A stretch of DNA of 64,000 bases, from positions 1,302,001-1,366,000 of the forward strand of contig NZ_CP045702.1 in assembly GCF_014216315.1 (NCBI RefSeq). Reading direction: 5' to 3'. Both the position numbers and the translations under genes were made by a program. Below are positions 50,286 through 58,667 of the stretch, piece after piece. Position 1 is the first letter of the stretch, and every line of letters begins with the position of its first letter. The stretch is from Streptomyces finlayi (GTDB lineage: Bacteria; Actinomycetota; Actinomycetes; Streptomycetales; Streptomycetaceae). The notes beneath the pieces are model-generated. The model saw nothing but the letters and a program-made list of their open reading frames with translations. It was not told the origin of the DNA and made no database searches.

Positions 50286-51209
50286 CTACTTCGCGCCACC
50301 CGTGGAGCCGCCCGCGTCTCCCGGCCCGATGTGCTCGCCCGGAGTGGCCAGTTCCTCGACAGCCTCGGCGCCCACCACCGCCCCGGTCGACTTCTTGCCG
50401 CGCCGCAGCCGGCCCTCCAGCCAACTCGCGAAGGTGGTGAGGGCGAAGTTGATCAGTACGAAGATCACCGCGACGACCGTGAAGCTCGCGATGGTGTTGG
50501 CGCCGTAGTTGGCGCTCATCGGGCGCACCGAGGCCAGCAGTTCCGAGAAGCCGAGCAAGGCGCCGCCGAGCGCGGTGTCCTTGACGATGACGACCAGCTG
50601 GCTGACGAGCGCGGGCAGCATCGCGGTGACGGACTGCGGCAGCAGCACATGCAGCATCGTCTGCCCCTTGCGCATCCCGATCGCCTTGGCGGCGTCGGTC
50701 TGGCCCCTTGGCAGGGACAGGATTCCGGCACGCACCACCTCGGCGAGCACCGACGCGTTGTAGAGGACGAGCCCGGTGACCACCGCGTACAGCGGGCGGG
50801 TGTCGGGGCTGATGTCGGTGAACTCGGAGAACGCCGCGTTGGCGAAGAGCATGAGGATCAGTACGGGGATCGCGCGGAAGAACTCCACGACCGTGCCGGC
50901 CGTGCCGCGTACCCACCGGTGGTCGGAGAGCCTGGAGATGCCGAGGAGCGCACCGAGGGGCAGGGCGATGACCATGGCGAGGGAGGCGGCGAGGGCGGTG
51001 TTGCGCAGGCCCGGCAGGATGTAGGTGCTCCAGGCGCGGGAGTCGGTGAAGAAGGGCCTCCACTTGACCCACTCCAGCTGGTTCTTCTCCTCCAGGCTCC
51101 GGTACACCCACCAGGCGAGCACGGCGAGCGCCACCAGGAACACCAGCGTGAACAGGGCGTTGCGCCGCTTGGCGCGCGGCCCCGGAACGTCGTAGAGGGG
51201 AGGAGTCAT
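50286..51209 (-). CDS. gluD: Glutamate ABC transporter permease GluD
   Basis: A 307-residue HisM-type amino acid permease with about five to six membrane segments, start ATG 51207-51209 overlapping gluC. The EAA-type loop is VVRAGILSLPRGQTDAAKAIGMRKGQTML. Conserved FFRAIPVLILMLFANAAF and VIVKDTALGGALLGFSELL follow the polar amino acid transporter pattern. Gene order A-B-C-D as in Corynebacterium gluABCD supports glutamate (or related acidic amino acid) import. The C-terminal tail is Gly/Glu-rich. Confidence 0.9.
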   Translation of the reverse strand: MTPPLYDVPGPRAKRRNALFTLVFLVALAVLAWWVYRSLEEKNQLEWVKWRPFFTDSRAWSTYILPGLRNTALAASLAMVIALPLGALLGISRLSDHRWVRGTAGTVVEFFRAIPVLILMLFANAAFSEFTDISPDTRPLYAVVTGLVLYNASVLAEVVRAGILSLPRGQTDAAKAIGMRKGQTMLHVLLPQSVTAMLPALVSQLVVIVKDTALGGALLGFSELLASVRPMSANYGANTIASFTVVAVIFVLINFALTTFASWLEGRLRRGKKSTGAVVGAEAVEELATPGEHIGPGDAGGSTGGAK

Positions 51210-51871
51210 CGCCGCACCGAGACCTTCTTGCTCACCCAGCCGAGGAAGAGCCCGGTCGGCAGAGTGAGGCAGACGAAGCCGGCCGCGAAGACGGCGGAGA
51301 TGAGGATGAGCTGCGCCTCGTTCTCGATCATCTCCCGCATCAGCGCCGCGGCTTCGGCGACCCCGATCGCGGCGGACACCGTGGTGTTCTTGGTGAGCGC
51401 GATCAGTACGTTCGCCAGCGGGCCGACCACCGAACGGAACGCCTGCGGGAGGACGACCAGGCGCAGGGTCTGGGCGAAGCTCAACCCGATGGCGCGCGAC
51501 GCCTCGATCTGGCCCACCGGCACGGTGTTGATGCCGGACCGCAGCGCCTCGCAGACGAACGCGGAGGTGTACGCGGTCAGACCGAGCACGGCGAGCCGGA
51601 AGTTGATGGCCGTGAAGTCGTCCGCGCCCAGGCTCACACCGAGCGTCTGGAAGAGCCCGAGCGAGGTGAAGATGATGATGACTGTGAGCGGGATGTTCCG
51701 CACGACGTTGACGTAGGCGGTGCCGAAGCCGCGCATCAGGGGGACGGGGCTGACCCGCATCGCCGCCAGGACCGTGCCCCAGACGAGGGAGCCGACCCCG
51801 GAGTACAGGGTGAGACGTACCGTCACCCAGAAGGCGCCCAGGAGGTCGTAGCCTTCAAGGAAGTCGAACAC
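51206..51871 (-). CDS. gluC: Glutamate ABC transporter permease GluC
   Basis: A 221-residue HisM-type permease with a GTG start at 51869-51871 (MFDFLEGYDLLGAFWVTV). Seen: YVNVVRNIPLTVIIIFTSLGLFQTLG, the coupling loop ALRSGINTVPVGQIEASRAIGLSFAQTL, and ALTKNTTVSAAIGVAEAAALM. It pairs with GluD to form the membrane channel. Confidence 0.9.
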   Translation of the reverse strand: MFDFLEGYDLLGAFWVTVRLTLYSGVGSLVWGTVLAAMRVSPVPLMRGFGTAYVNVVRNIPLTVIIIFTSLGLFQTLGVSLGADDFTAINFRLAVLGLTAYTSAFVCEALRSGINTVPVGQIEASRAIGLSFAQTLRLVVLPQAFRSVVGPLANVLIALTKNTTVSAAIGVAEAAALMREMIENEAQLILISAVFAAGFVCLTLPTGLFLGWVSKKVSVRR

Positions 51872-51962
51872 GTTGTCCCGCGCTTTCGCGTGTGGGGAGG
51901 GTCCGGTGCGCCGCCCGCGCGGCGGCGCACCTCATCACCCGGCTGCCGGACCGCGAACGGTG

Positions 51963-52817
51963 CTACTCGACGACGTTGCCGATCTTCGGCGCGGGCTCGT
52001 TCTCGTAGTTGGCCGGGCCGAAGTTCTTCTCGACGTACTGATCCCAGGAGCCGTCGGAGACCATCTTCTCCAGGGCCGTGTTGATCTTGCCCTTCAGATC
52101 GCTGCCTTCCTTGACGCCGATGCCGTAGTTCTCGTTGCTGAGCTTGAAGCCGCCGAGCTTGAACTTGCCCTTGAACTCGTCCTGCGCGGCGTACCCGGCG
52201 AGGATCGAGTCATCGGTGGTCAGCGCGTCGACGATCTCGTTCTCCAGGCCCGTCAGGCACTCCGAGTAGCCGCCGTACTCCTGGAGTTGCGCCTGGGGTG
52301 CGATGTCGTCCTTGACGTTCTGCGCGGAGGTCGAGCCGGTGACCGAGCAGAGCTTCTTGTTGTTCAGGTCCTCGGGCTTCGTGATGGAGTCGTCGTCGGC
52401 CCGGAGCAGGACGTCCTGGTGCGCGAGCAGATAGGGACCCGCGAAGTCGACCTTCTTCTCGCGCTCGTCGTTGATCGAGTACGAGGCCGCGATGAAGTCG
52501 ACGTCGCCGCGCTCCAGCAGCGTCTCGCGGTCGGCGCTCTTGGCTTCCTTCCACTTGATGTCGCCCGGTTCGAAGCCGAGTTCCTTGGCGACGTACGTCG
52601 CCACATCGACGTCGAACCCCGTGTACTTCCCGTCCGGGGTCTTCAGCCCGATGCCGGGCTGGTCGAACTTGATGCCGATGGTGATCGTCTCGGCACCGCT
52701 CCCGGCGGAGCCACTGCCCGCGCCGACGGCCTGGGCTCCTCCGGAGGCGACGGTCACTGTCGCCAGGGAGAGCGCGAGCGCTGCGGCCGCCGCTGTGGTT
52801 GTCCTGCGAACCTTCAT
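51963..52817 (-). CDS. gluB: Glutamate ABC transporter substrate-binding protein GluB, without lipobox
   Basis: A 284-residue class II amino acid-binding protein. I start at ATG 52815-52817 (MKVRRTTTAAAAALALS), with AGGG nine bases upstream; an ATG three codons earlier is possible. The mature domain has TITIGIKFDQPGIGLKTPDG, YTGFDVDVATYVAKELGF and VDFAGPYLLAHQDVLLRADD. The signal peptide ends LATVTVASGGAQA: Streptomyces GluB relatives have a lipobox Cys where this one has Ser, so it is predicted to be cleaved after an AxA-type site and released rather than lipid-anchored. Confidence 0.88.
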   Translation of the reverse strand: MKVRRTTTAAAAALALSLATVTVASGGAQAVGAGSGSAGSGAETITIGIKFDQPGIGLKTPDGKYTGFDVDVATYVAKELGFEPGDIKWKEAKSADRETLLERGDVDFIAASYSINDEREKKVDFAGPYLLAHQDVLLRADDDSITKPEDLNNKKLCSVTGSTSAQNVKDDIAPQAQLQEYGGYSECLTGLENEIVDALTTDDSILAGYAAQDEFKGKFKLGGFKLSNENYGIGVKEGSDLKGKINTALEKMVSDGSWDQYVEKNFGPANYENEPAPKIGNVVE

Positions 52818-52855
52818 GGTGATCATCCCTACGGTCTCGACGGGTAATCTCGATG

Positions 52856-52933
52856 GGGCCTCGTGGTGGGCCTCGTGGTGGGCCTCGTGACGGGCCTCGT
52901 GATGGGGCCTTGTGGTGGGCCTCGCGTGGGGCC
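52856..52933. repeat. 12-bp tandem repeat between gluA and gluB
   Basis: About six imperfect copies of GGGCCTCGTGGT fill the gap between the gluA stop and the gluB start. No coding or hairpin role is evident. It could alter mRNA folding or transcription between gluA and gluB. Confidence 0.65.
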
Positions 52934-52964
52934 CCGACGAGCGGCGGCTCCCGGGCCGGCCCGC

Positions 52965-53753
<789 letters not shown>

Positions 53754-53834
53754 CGTCCGCCGTCCGCGGGCGCGGCGCACGCCGGGAGACGGCGGCGCCT
53801 CAGGAGGACAGTCGGCGAAGCGAGTGCTACGGAA

Positions 53835-54000
53835 CTAGGTCCTGTCTGGAGTTCCAGCGCGGGAGAAGGAGCGGCGTCCGGTGCCGTCGAATCCAAGGCG
53901 GAGGAGGGAGCGATGGCGGAGCCCTCGCGACTGACGACAACGCCGGAGGCGGCGGTGCCGGACGCCGCGACGCCGCGGGGGAACTCCAGACAGGACCTAG
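53835..54000. mobile_element. MITE-like element, copy 2 (166 bp, identical to copy 1)
   Basis: Same 166 bp as 36457-36622 without a mismatch, with 21-bp terminal inverted repeats at 53835-53855 and 53980-54000. The right CTAG supplies the TAG stop (53997-53999, minus strand) of the GlxA-type regulator gene. The left end is about 80 bp upstream of gluA. The internal ATG is at 53913 with GGAGGAGGGAG before it; its frame reads out through the right repeat into antisense of the regulator gene. Identity between copies 17 kb apart indicates recent movement or gene conversion. Confidence 0.8.
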
Positions 54001-54977
54001 CGAGCGTCCATCTGGGCGGGGTGTCCGACGCGGAAGGTCTGGCGGTAGACCGAGGGCGGCACACCGATGCCGGCGACCAGGTGCTGCCGCAGCGAGGCCG
54101 CGGTCCCGAAACCCGCCTCCTCGGCGATCCGGTCGACCGGCAGGCCGGTCGTCTCCAGCAGGCGTCGCGCCCGCTCGACCCGCTGCTGGGTCAGCCACTG
54201 CCCCGGCGTCACGCCCACCTCGTCGCGGAAGCGGCGCGAGAACGTCCGTACGCTCATGCGCGCATGACCCGCCAGCTCGGCCAGCTGGAGCGGGCGGTGG
54301 AGCTCACCCAGCGCCCACGCGCGGGTCGCCGAGGTGGTGGACGCCGAAAGCTCGGGGACCGGCCGCTCGATGAACTGGGCCTGCCCGCCGTCCCGCCACG
54401 GGGGCACGACACAGAGCCGCGCCACCCGGTTGGCGACCTCGCTTCCGTGGTCCCTCCGCACCAGATGCATGCACAGATCGACCCCGGCGGCGACTCCGGC
54501 GGCGGTGAGCACGTCGCCGTCGTCGACGAACAGCACACCCGGGTCGACCCGGACCAGGGGGAACATCCGCTGGAACCGCTCCGCCTCGTTCCAGTGGGTC
54601 GTCGCGGGACGGCCGTCGAGCAGCCCCGCGGCGGCCAGGACGTACGACGCGGTACAGATCGACACGATCCGCGCACCCGGGCGGAGTTGACGCAGCGCCT
54701 CGGCCAGCGGGGCGGGCAGCCAGTCGCGCTCGGCGTCCGGCCCGCAGGCGAACGGCGGGATCACCAGGGTGTCCGCCGTCGCGATGGCCTCCGCCCCGTG
54801 CTCGACACCGACGGTGAAGTCGGCGCTCGACCGGACCGGCCCGCCGTCCAGACCGCAGGTGACCACCTCGTACAGCGGTTGGCCGTCCGCGTCCTCGGCC
54901 GTCCCGAAGATCCGGACCGGGATGCTCAGCTCGAACGGATAGACGCCCTCAAGGGCCAGTACGACGACGCGATGCAT
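53997..54977 (-). CDS. GlxA-family transcriptional regulator (DJ-1/PfpI plus AraC-type HTH)
   Basis: A 326-residue regulator. Start ATG 54975-54977 (MHRVVVLALEGVYPFEL) has GGAAGG eight bases upstream; the longer frame is a non-coding leader. The N-terminal DJ-1/PfpI-like domain has IVSICTASYVLAAAGLLDGRPATTHW with the nucleophile-elbow Cys. The C-terminal AraC domain has two helix-turn-helix units (LAELAGHARMSVRTFSRRF and RIAEEAGFGTAASLRQHL). It is divergent from an oxidoreductase gene it may control. Its TAG stop lies in the inserted element's end. Confidence 0.9.
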   Translation of the reverse strand: MHRVVVLALEGVYPFELSIPVRIFGTAEDADGQPLYEVVTCGLDGGPVRSSADFTVGVEHGAEAIATADTLVIPPFACGPDAERDWLPAPLAEALRQLRPGARIVSICTASYVLAAAGLLDGRPATTHWNEAERFQRMFPLVRVDPGVLFVDDGDVLTAAGVAAGVDLCMHLVRRDHGSEVANRVARLCVVPPWRDGGQAQFIERPVPELSASTTSATRAWALGELHRPLQLAELAGHARMSVRTFSRRFRDEVGVTPGQWLTQQRVERARRLLETTGLPVDRIAEEAGFGTAASLRQHLVAGIGVPPSVYRQTFRVGHPAQMDAR

Positions 54978-55093
54978 GGCCAGATCCTTCCACATGATGG
55001 CCATCCGGACACTCGAAGCGTCCGGCGCGCTGCCGCAGGGTTGATCCCGGAGCAACCCCCACCTGCACATTCACCCGCACAAGGGAGCAGCAC

Positions 55094-56026
55094 ATGCGCG
55101 CCATCGGTCAGGACTCACTCGGCGGACCCGAGGTACTGAAGCTCATCGAGGTGGACCGCCCCGAACCCGGCCCCTCGGAAGTCCTCGTCCGCGTCCACGC
55201 GGCCGGCGTCAACCCGACCGACTGGTGGCACCGCTCCACGGGCGGCCTCGCCGGTCGGCCCATCAGGCTGGGCTGGGACGTCTCGGGCACCGTCGAGGCG
55301 GTCGGCCTCGGCGTGACCATGTACCGGCCGGGCGACGAGGTCTTCGGGATGCCGCGCCTCCCGCAGCCCGCGGGAGCGTACGCGGACTACCTCACCTCCC
55401 CCGCCCGCCACCTGGCCCGTAAGCCGCGCAGCCTCTCCCACGTGGAGGCGGCCGCGCTCCCGGTGGCCGCGCTCACCGGTCTGCAGTCGCTCGTGGACAC
55501 CGCCGCGCTGCGCCCGGGCCAGCGGGTCCTCGTCCACGCGGCGGCGGGCGGGGTGGGCCACCTCGCCGTCCAGATCGCCAAGTCCCTGGGTGCCTACGTC
55601 ATCGGCACGGCGAGCGCGGCGAAGCACGACTTCGTACGGTCCATGGGCGCCGACGAGGTCATCGACTACACGACGGCCGACTTCGCATCGGCGGCCCGGG
55701 ACATCGACGTGGTGATCGACACCATCGGCGGGGAGTACGGCCCCCGCTCCCTTCGCACCCTGCGCCCGAGCGGCATGGTCGTCTCGCTGGCCTCCCCGGC
55801 GGAAGCCCCGCTCGCCGAGGTGGCGGCCGCCTCGGGCCTGCGTGCGGGCTTCACCATCGTGGAGCCGGACCACGCCGGCCTGAAGGCACTCGCGGAACTC
55901 GCGGACGCGGGGGCGCTCCGCCCGCACATCGCGGCGGTGCTGCCCCTGGCGGACGCGGCGAAGGCCCATGAGCTCGGGGAGTCGGGCCGCACGACCGGCA
56001 AGCTCGTCCTCAGCATCGTGGAGTGA
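55094..56026 (+). CDS. NADP-dependent quinone oxidoreductase-like (MDR family)
   Basis: A 310-residue medium-chain reductase. It has no zinc ligands, typical of the quinone oxidoreductase branch. Seen: VRVHAAGVNPTDWWHR, GWDVSGTVEAVGLGV, the nucleotide-binding VLVHAAAGGVGHLAVQIAKSLGA, and VVIDTIGGEYG. Start ATG 55094 follows AAGGGAGCAGC. It probably reduces quinones or enones with NADPH. The divergent GlxA-type regulator is a likely controller. Confidence 0.88.
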   Translation: MRAIGQDSLGGPEVLKLIEVDRPEPGPSEVLVRVHAAGVNPTDWWHRSTGGLAGRPIRLGWDVSGTVEAVGLGVTMYRPGDEVFGMPRLPQPAGAYADYLTSPARHLARKPRSLSHVEAAALPVAALTGLQSLVDTAALRPGQRVLVHAAAGGVGHLAVQIAKSLGAYVIGTASAAKHDFVRSMGADEVIDYTTADFASAARDIDVVIDTIGGEYGPRSLRTLRPSGMVVSLASPAEAPLAEVAAASGLRAGFTIVEPDHAGLKALAELADAGALRPHIAAVLPLADAAKAHELGESGRTTGKLVLSIVE

Positions 56027-56050
56027 ACCGCCCGCACGGCGGGTGCCGGG

Positions 56051-56350
56051 TCAGTGGTCGTCCCAGTGCCCGTCGTGCACGGCGTGCCGGTGCCCTTCGT
56101 GCACGTAGTCGGTGTGACCCTCGTGCGGGACGGCGACATGACCGCAGCCCTCGCCGTGCTGGTGCGCGTGGTTCTCGTGGGCGGCGTGCGCACCGGTCCT
56201 GCACTCGTCCGCGTGACCTTCGTGGAGGCGGTGTACGTGCCCGTCGTGCGCGTAGTCCACGTGGTCGTCGTGCGGGAAGGCGACGTGGCCGCAGCCCTCA
56301 CCGTGCTGATGCGTGTGGTCGGTGTGAGGGGCGTGTGCCGTAGTGGTCAT
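56051..56350 (-). CDS. Histidine-rich metal-binding protein with an internal duplication
   Basis: A 99-residue cytoplasmic protein with 27 His, started at ATG 56348-56350 (MTTTAHAPHTDHTHQHG). Two about 33-residue copies align (HQHGEGCGHVAFPHDDHVDY / HQHGEGCGHVAVPHEGHTDY, each followed by HDGH or HEGH units), separated by a linker with a third Cys. His clusters suggest binding of Zn or Ni as a store or chaperone. The adjacent CobW remnant (zinc chaperone family) supports a metal link. No signal peptide or membrane segment. Confidence 0.75.
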   Translation of the reverse strand: MTTTAHAPHTDHTHQHGEGCGHVAFPHDDHVDYAHDGHVHRLHEGHADECRTGAHAAHENHAHQHGEGCGHVAVPHEGHTDYVHEGHRHAVHDGHWDDH

Positions 56351-56442
56351 GACTCTCTCCGCTTCCGGTCCGTGCGTCCGGTCAGGGGGCACTCCGGGCC
56401 GCTTCCGAGGCCGGCCGCACCTGGCGTGTTTGCGCCACTGAA

Positions 56443-56826
56443 CCCTTCCACCCGGGCCGGTTGTGGGAGTTCGTCACGGACGGGCTCGACAGCGGGGCGT
56501 ACGGCCGGATCCTCCGGTCCAAGGGCTTCTTCGTGCTGGCCGGCCGGACGGCGGTGACGGGGCTGTGGTCGCAGGCCGGTTCCGTCGCCCGCTTCGAGCC
56601 TTCGGGCGCCCGCGACGCCGGCACCGTCCAGGGTCAGGAGCTGGTCTTCATCGGCATCGGACTGCGTACAAAAGCCCTGCGGGCGGCCCTGACCAGTTGC
56701 CTGACGGCCGAGGGCGAGCCGATGCCGCCCGTCGACCCCTTCCCTGCGTGGGACACGGCCGGCATCGACGACAGTCCCACGCACGTACACGGTCACGGAC
56801 ACCCGGAAGTCACGTCCCGCAGCTGA
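56443..56826 (+). pseudogene. CobW-family GTPase remnant (C-terminal domain only)
   Basis: The frame from 56443 (PFHPGRLWEFVTDGL) to TGA 56824-56826 matches the CobW C-terminal domain: SGAYGRILRSKGFFVLAGR, VTGLWSQAGSVARFEPSG and ELVFIGIGLRTKALRAAL. The N-terminal GTPase domain with its P-loop is absent. An in-frame stop lies at 56350-56352, and there is no ATG; only TTG 56461 could start it. It probably results from a deletion joining this gene end to the His-rich gene promoter side. A histidine cluster (HVHGHGH) remains near the C-terminus. Confidence 0.75.
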
Positions 56827-56839
56827 AGTCGGCGACACA

Positions 56840-56881
56840 CCCTGTGGGCCCGGCGCGCTCCCCCGCGCCGGGCCCACAGGG
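56840..56881. terminator. Strong bidirectional terminator hairpin
   Basis: A perfect 18-bp stem (56840-56857 with 56864-56881) and 6-nt loop lie between the convergent CobW remnant and ABC transporter gene, ending 4 bp before the latter's stop. Confidence 0.8.
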
Positions 56882-56885
56882 CTGT

Positions 56886-58667
56886 TCAGACTGTTCCGGC
56901 CCGCTCCGGGACCACGGCCTCGGCGAAAGCGCCTCCCTGGGAGGCGAGTTGCTCCCAGGTGCCCTCCTGCACAATGCGTCCGGCGTCCAGGACGGCGATG
57001 CGGTCGGCCCTGCGGATCGTCGCCGGGCGGTGGGCGATCCAGATCGTCGTACGGGTGGAGGACGCCGCCGCGAGCGCCGCGGCCAGTTCGGCGTCTCCGG
57101 CCGTGTCGAGGTGCGCGGTCGTCTCGTCGAGGACCAGGACGCGGGGGTTCGCGAGCAGGGCGCGGGCCAGGGAGATGCGGGCGCGCTGACCGCCGGAGAG
57201 TGTCGTGCCGCGCTCCGCGACATGCAGGTCCACGCTCTCCACGAAGCGGTCGATACCACAGCGCCGGACCACCTCGGCCACCTCGTCGTCACTCGCGTCG
57301 GGCGCGCCCAGGCGGAGGTTGTCCGCGAGGCTGCCGTGGAAGAGGGGTGTCTCCTGGCCGACCACGGCGACCGCTCCGCGCAGTTCCGCTTCCGCCACGT
57401 CCCGTAGGTCGACCGGTCCGCAACCGTCGGCGGGCAACAGTTCGACCGTGCCTTCGGAGGGGTCCCAGAAGCGGGCGAGCAGATGCGCACAGGTCGATTT
57501 CCCCGCCCCGGAGACGCCCACGAGGGCCACGGTCTCCCCGGCCCGTACGGTCAGGTCGATGCCGTCGAGAACGCTCCGCCCGCCGTAGTCGAAGCGGACG
57601 CCACGCATCCGCACACCCAGGGGCCCCCGGGGGGCTGGCCTCGGCGCGAGGGGTTCCACGGCGCCCGCCGGGGCCGTGATGGCCGCTCCGACCCGTGCGG
57701 CGGCCGGCCGCAGCCCGCCGGCCTGGCCCAGCGACGCCGCCGCGTCGGCCGCGGGTGCGAGCGTGCCGAGTGCCAGGGCCATGGCGGCCGGGGCCCAGGC
57801 CCCGTCGAGCCGTCCGGCGGCGACCGCCTGCGCCGCGAGCGCCACGACCCCGGTCACCGCGGCGACCACCAACGCGTCCCGGACAGCGGCCGCAGCCGCC
57901 TCCCAGGACTGCTCGGCCTGCTGTGCGTCGGCCAGCCCTCGGCCCGCCTCGGCCAGTCGCGTACGCCTGGCGCGCAGGCCGCCGAAGCCGAGGAGTTCCC
58001 GCAGTCCGTCGACGGTCTGCACCGCCTCCGCAGACAAGTCGGCGGCCGCTGTACGGGTCCGGGCCCCCCGGCGCGTCCGTCCCCGCCCCTCCAGCAACGG
58101 GGCGAGTACGAGCAGGACCGCGACCGGGAGCACCACGGCCAGCATCCGTGGCTCGACGACGGCCAGGGTGGCGGCGCCCGCGCCGAACACCGTCGCGGAC
58201 GCCATGAGCTGGGCGATCGCGTGGGCGTAGAAGAACTCCAGCGCCTCGACGTCCCCCATCGCCGTCGCCGCCAGGTCACCGCTGCGGCGGCCGCCGATCC
58301 GGGCCGGTGCGCTGCGGGCGAGCCCGTCGAAGATGCGTACCCGCAGCACGGCCAGGACCCGGTAGGCGAGATCGTGGCTCAGGTCCATCTCCCGCCAGGT
58401 GGCCAGCGCCTTGACGAGGACGAGTGCGATCAGCGCCGCCATGGTGGCCCCTGAGGGAGCGTGCCCCTCGATCACGGCTGCGCCGACCGTGTGGGCGGCG
58501 AGCGTCACCAGGGCGACGAGTGCGGCCTGATCGGTGAGTGCGGCTGCGCAGGTGCGCGCCACCATGAGGCGGTGGGCGCCGAGTGCGGGCAGCAGGCCCC
58601 TGAGGGCGCCGCGCGTGCCGCGCTGCTCGGTGTGGAGATCCGCCGTGATCGTGTGGAGGGTCGTCAT
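56886..58667 (-). CDS. ABC exporter, membrane-ATPase fusion (CydC-like half)
   Basis: A 593-residue half transporter: six membrane segments (about 30-330) and a C-terminal ATPase with Walker A GVSGAGKSTCA, Q-loop VVGQETPLFHGSLADNLRLG, signature LSGGQRARISLARALL, Walker B VLVLDETTAHLD and switch His IAHRP. In Walker B the usual Glu-Ala/Pro reads Glu-Thr. It overlaps the upstream half transporter by 4 bp and probably forms a heterodimer with it. Best matches are CydDC-type exporters. In this context it likely exports the peptide product of the neighbouring YcaO/SagB enzymes. Confidence 0.85.
   Translation of the reverse strand: MTTLHTITADLHTEQRGTRGALRGLLPALGAHRLMVARTCAAALTDQAALVALVTLAAHTVGAAVIEGHAPSGATMAALIALVLVKALATWREMDLSHDLAYRVLAVLRVRIFDGLARSAPARIGGRRSGDLAATAMGDVEALEFFYAHAIAQLMASATVFGAGAATLAVVEPRMLAVVLPVAVLLVLAPLLEGRGRTRRGARTRTAAADLSAEAVQTVDGLRELLGFGGLRARRTRLAEAGRGLADAQQAEQSWEAAAAAVRDALVVAAVTGVVALAAQAVAAGRLDGAWAPAAMALALGTLAPAADAAASLGQAGGLRPAAARVGAAITAPAGAVEPLAPRPAPRGPLGVRMRGVRFDYGGRSVLDGIDLTVRAGETVALVGVSGAGKSTCAHLLARFWDPSEGTVELLPADGCGPVDLRDVAEAELRGAVAVVGQETPLFHGSLADNLRLGAPDASDDEVAEVVRRCGIDRFVESVDLHVAERGTTLSGGQRARISLARALLANPRVLVLDETTAHLDTAGDAELAAALAAASSTRTTIWIAHRPATIRRADRIAVLDAGRIVQEGTWEQLASQGGAFAEAVVPERAGTV

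Noticed and set aside
52856..52933. Repeat cluster considered as a CRISPR array
   Set aside because: Units are contiguous 12-mers without spacers.
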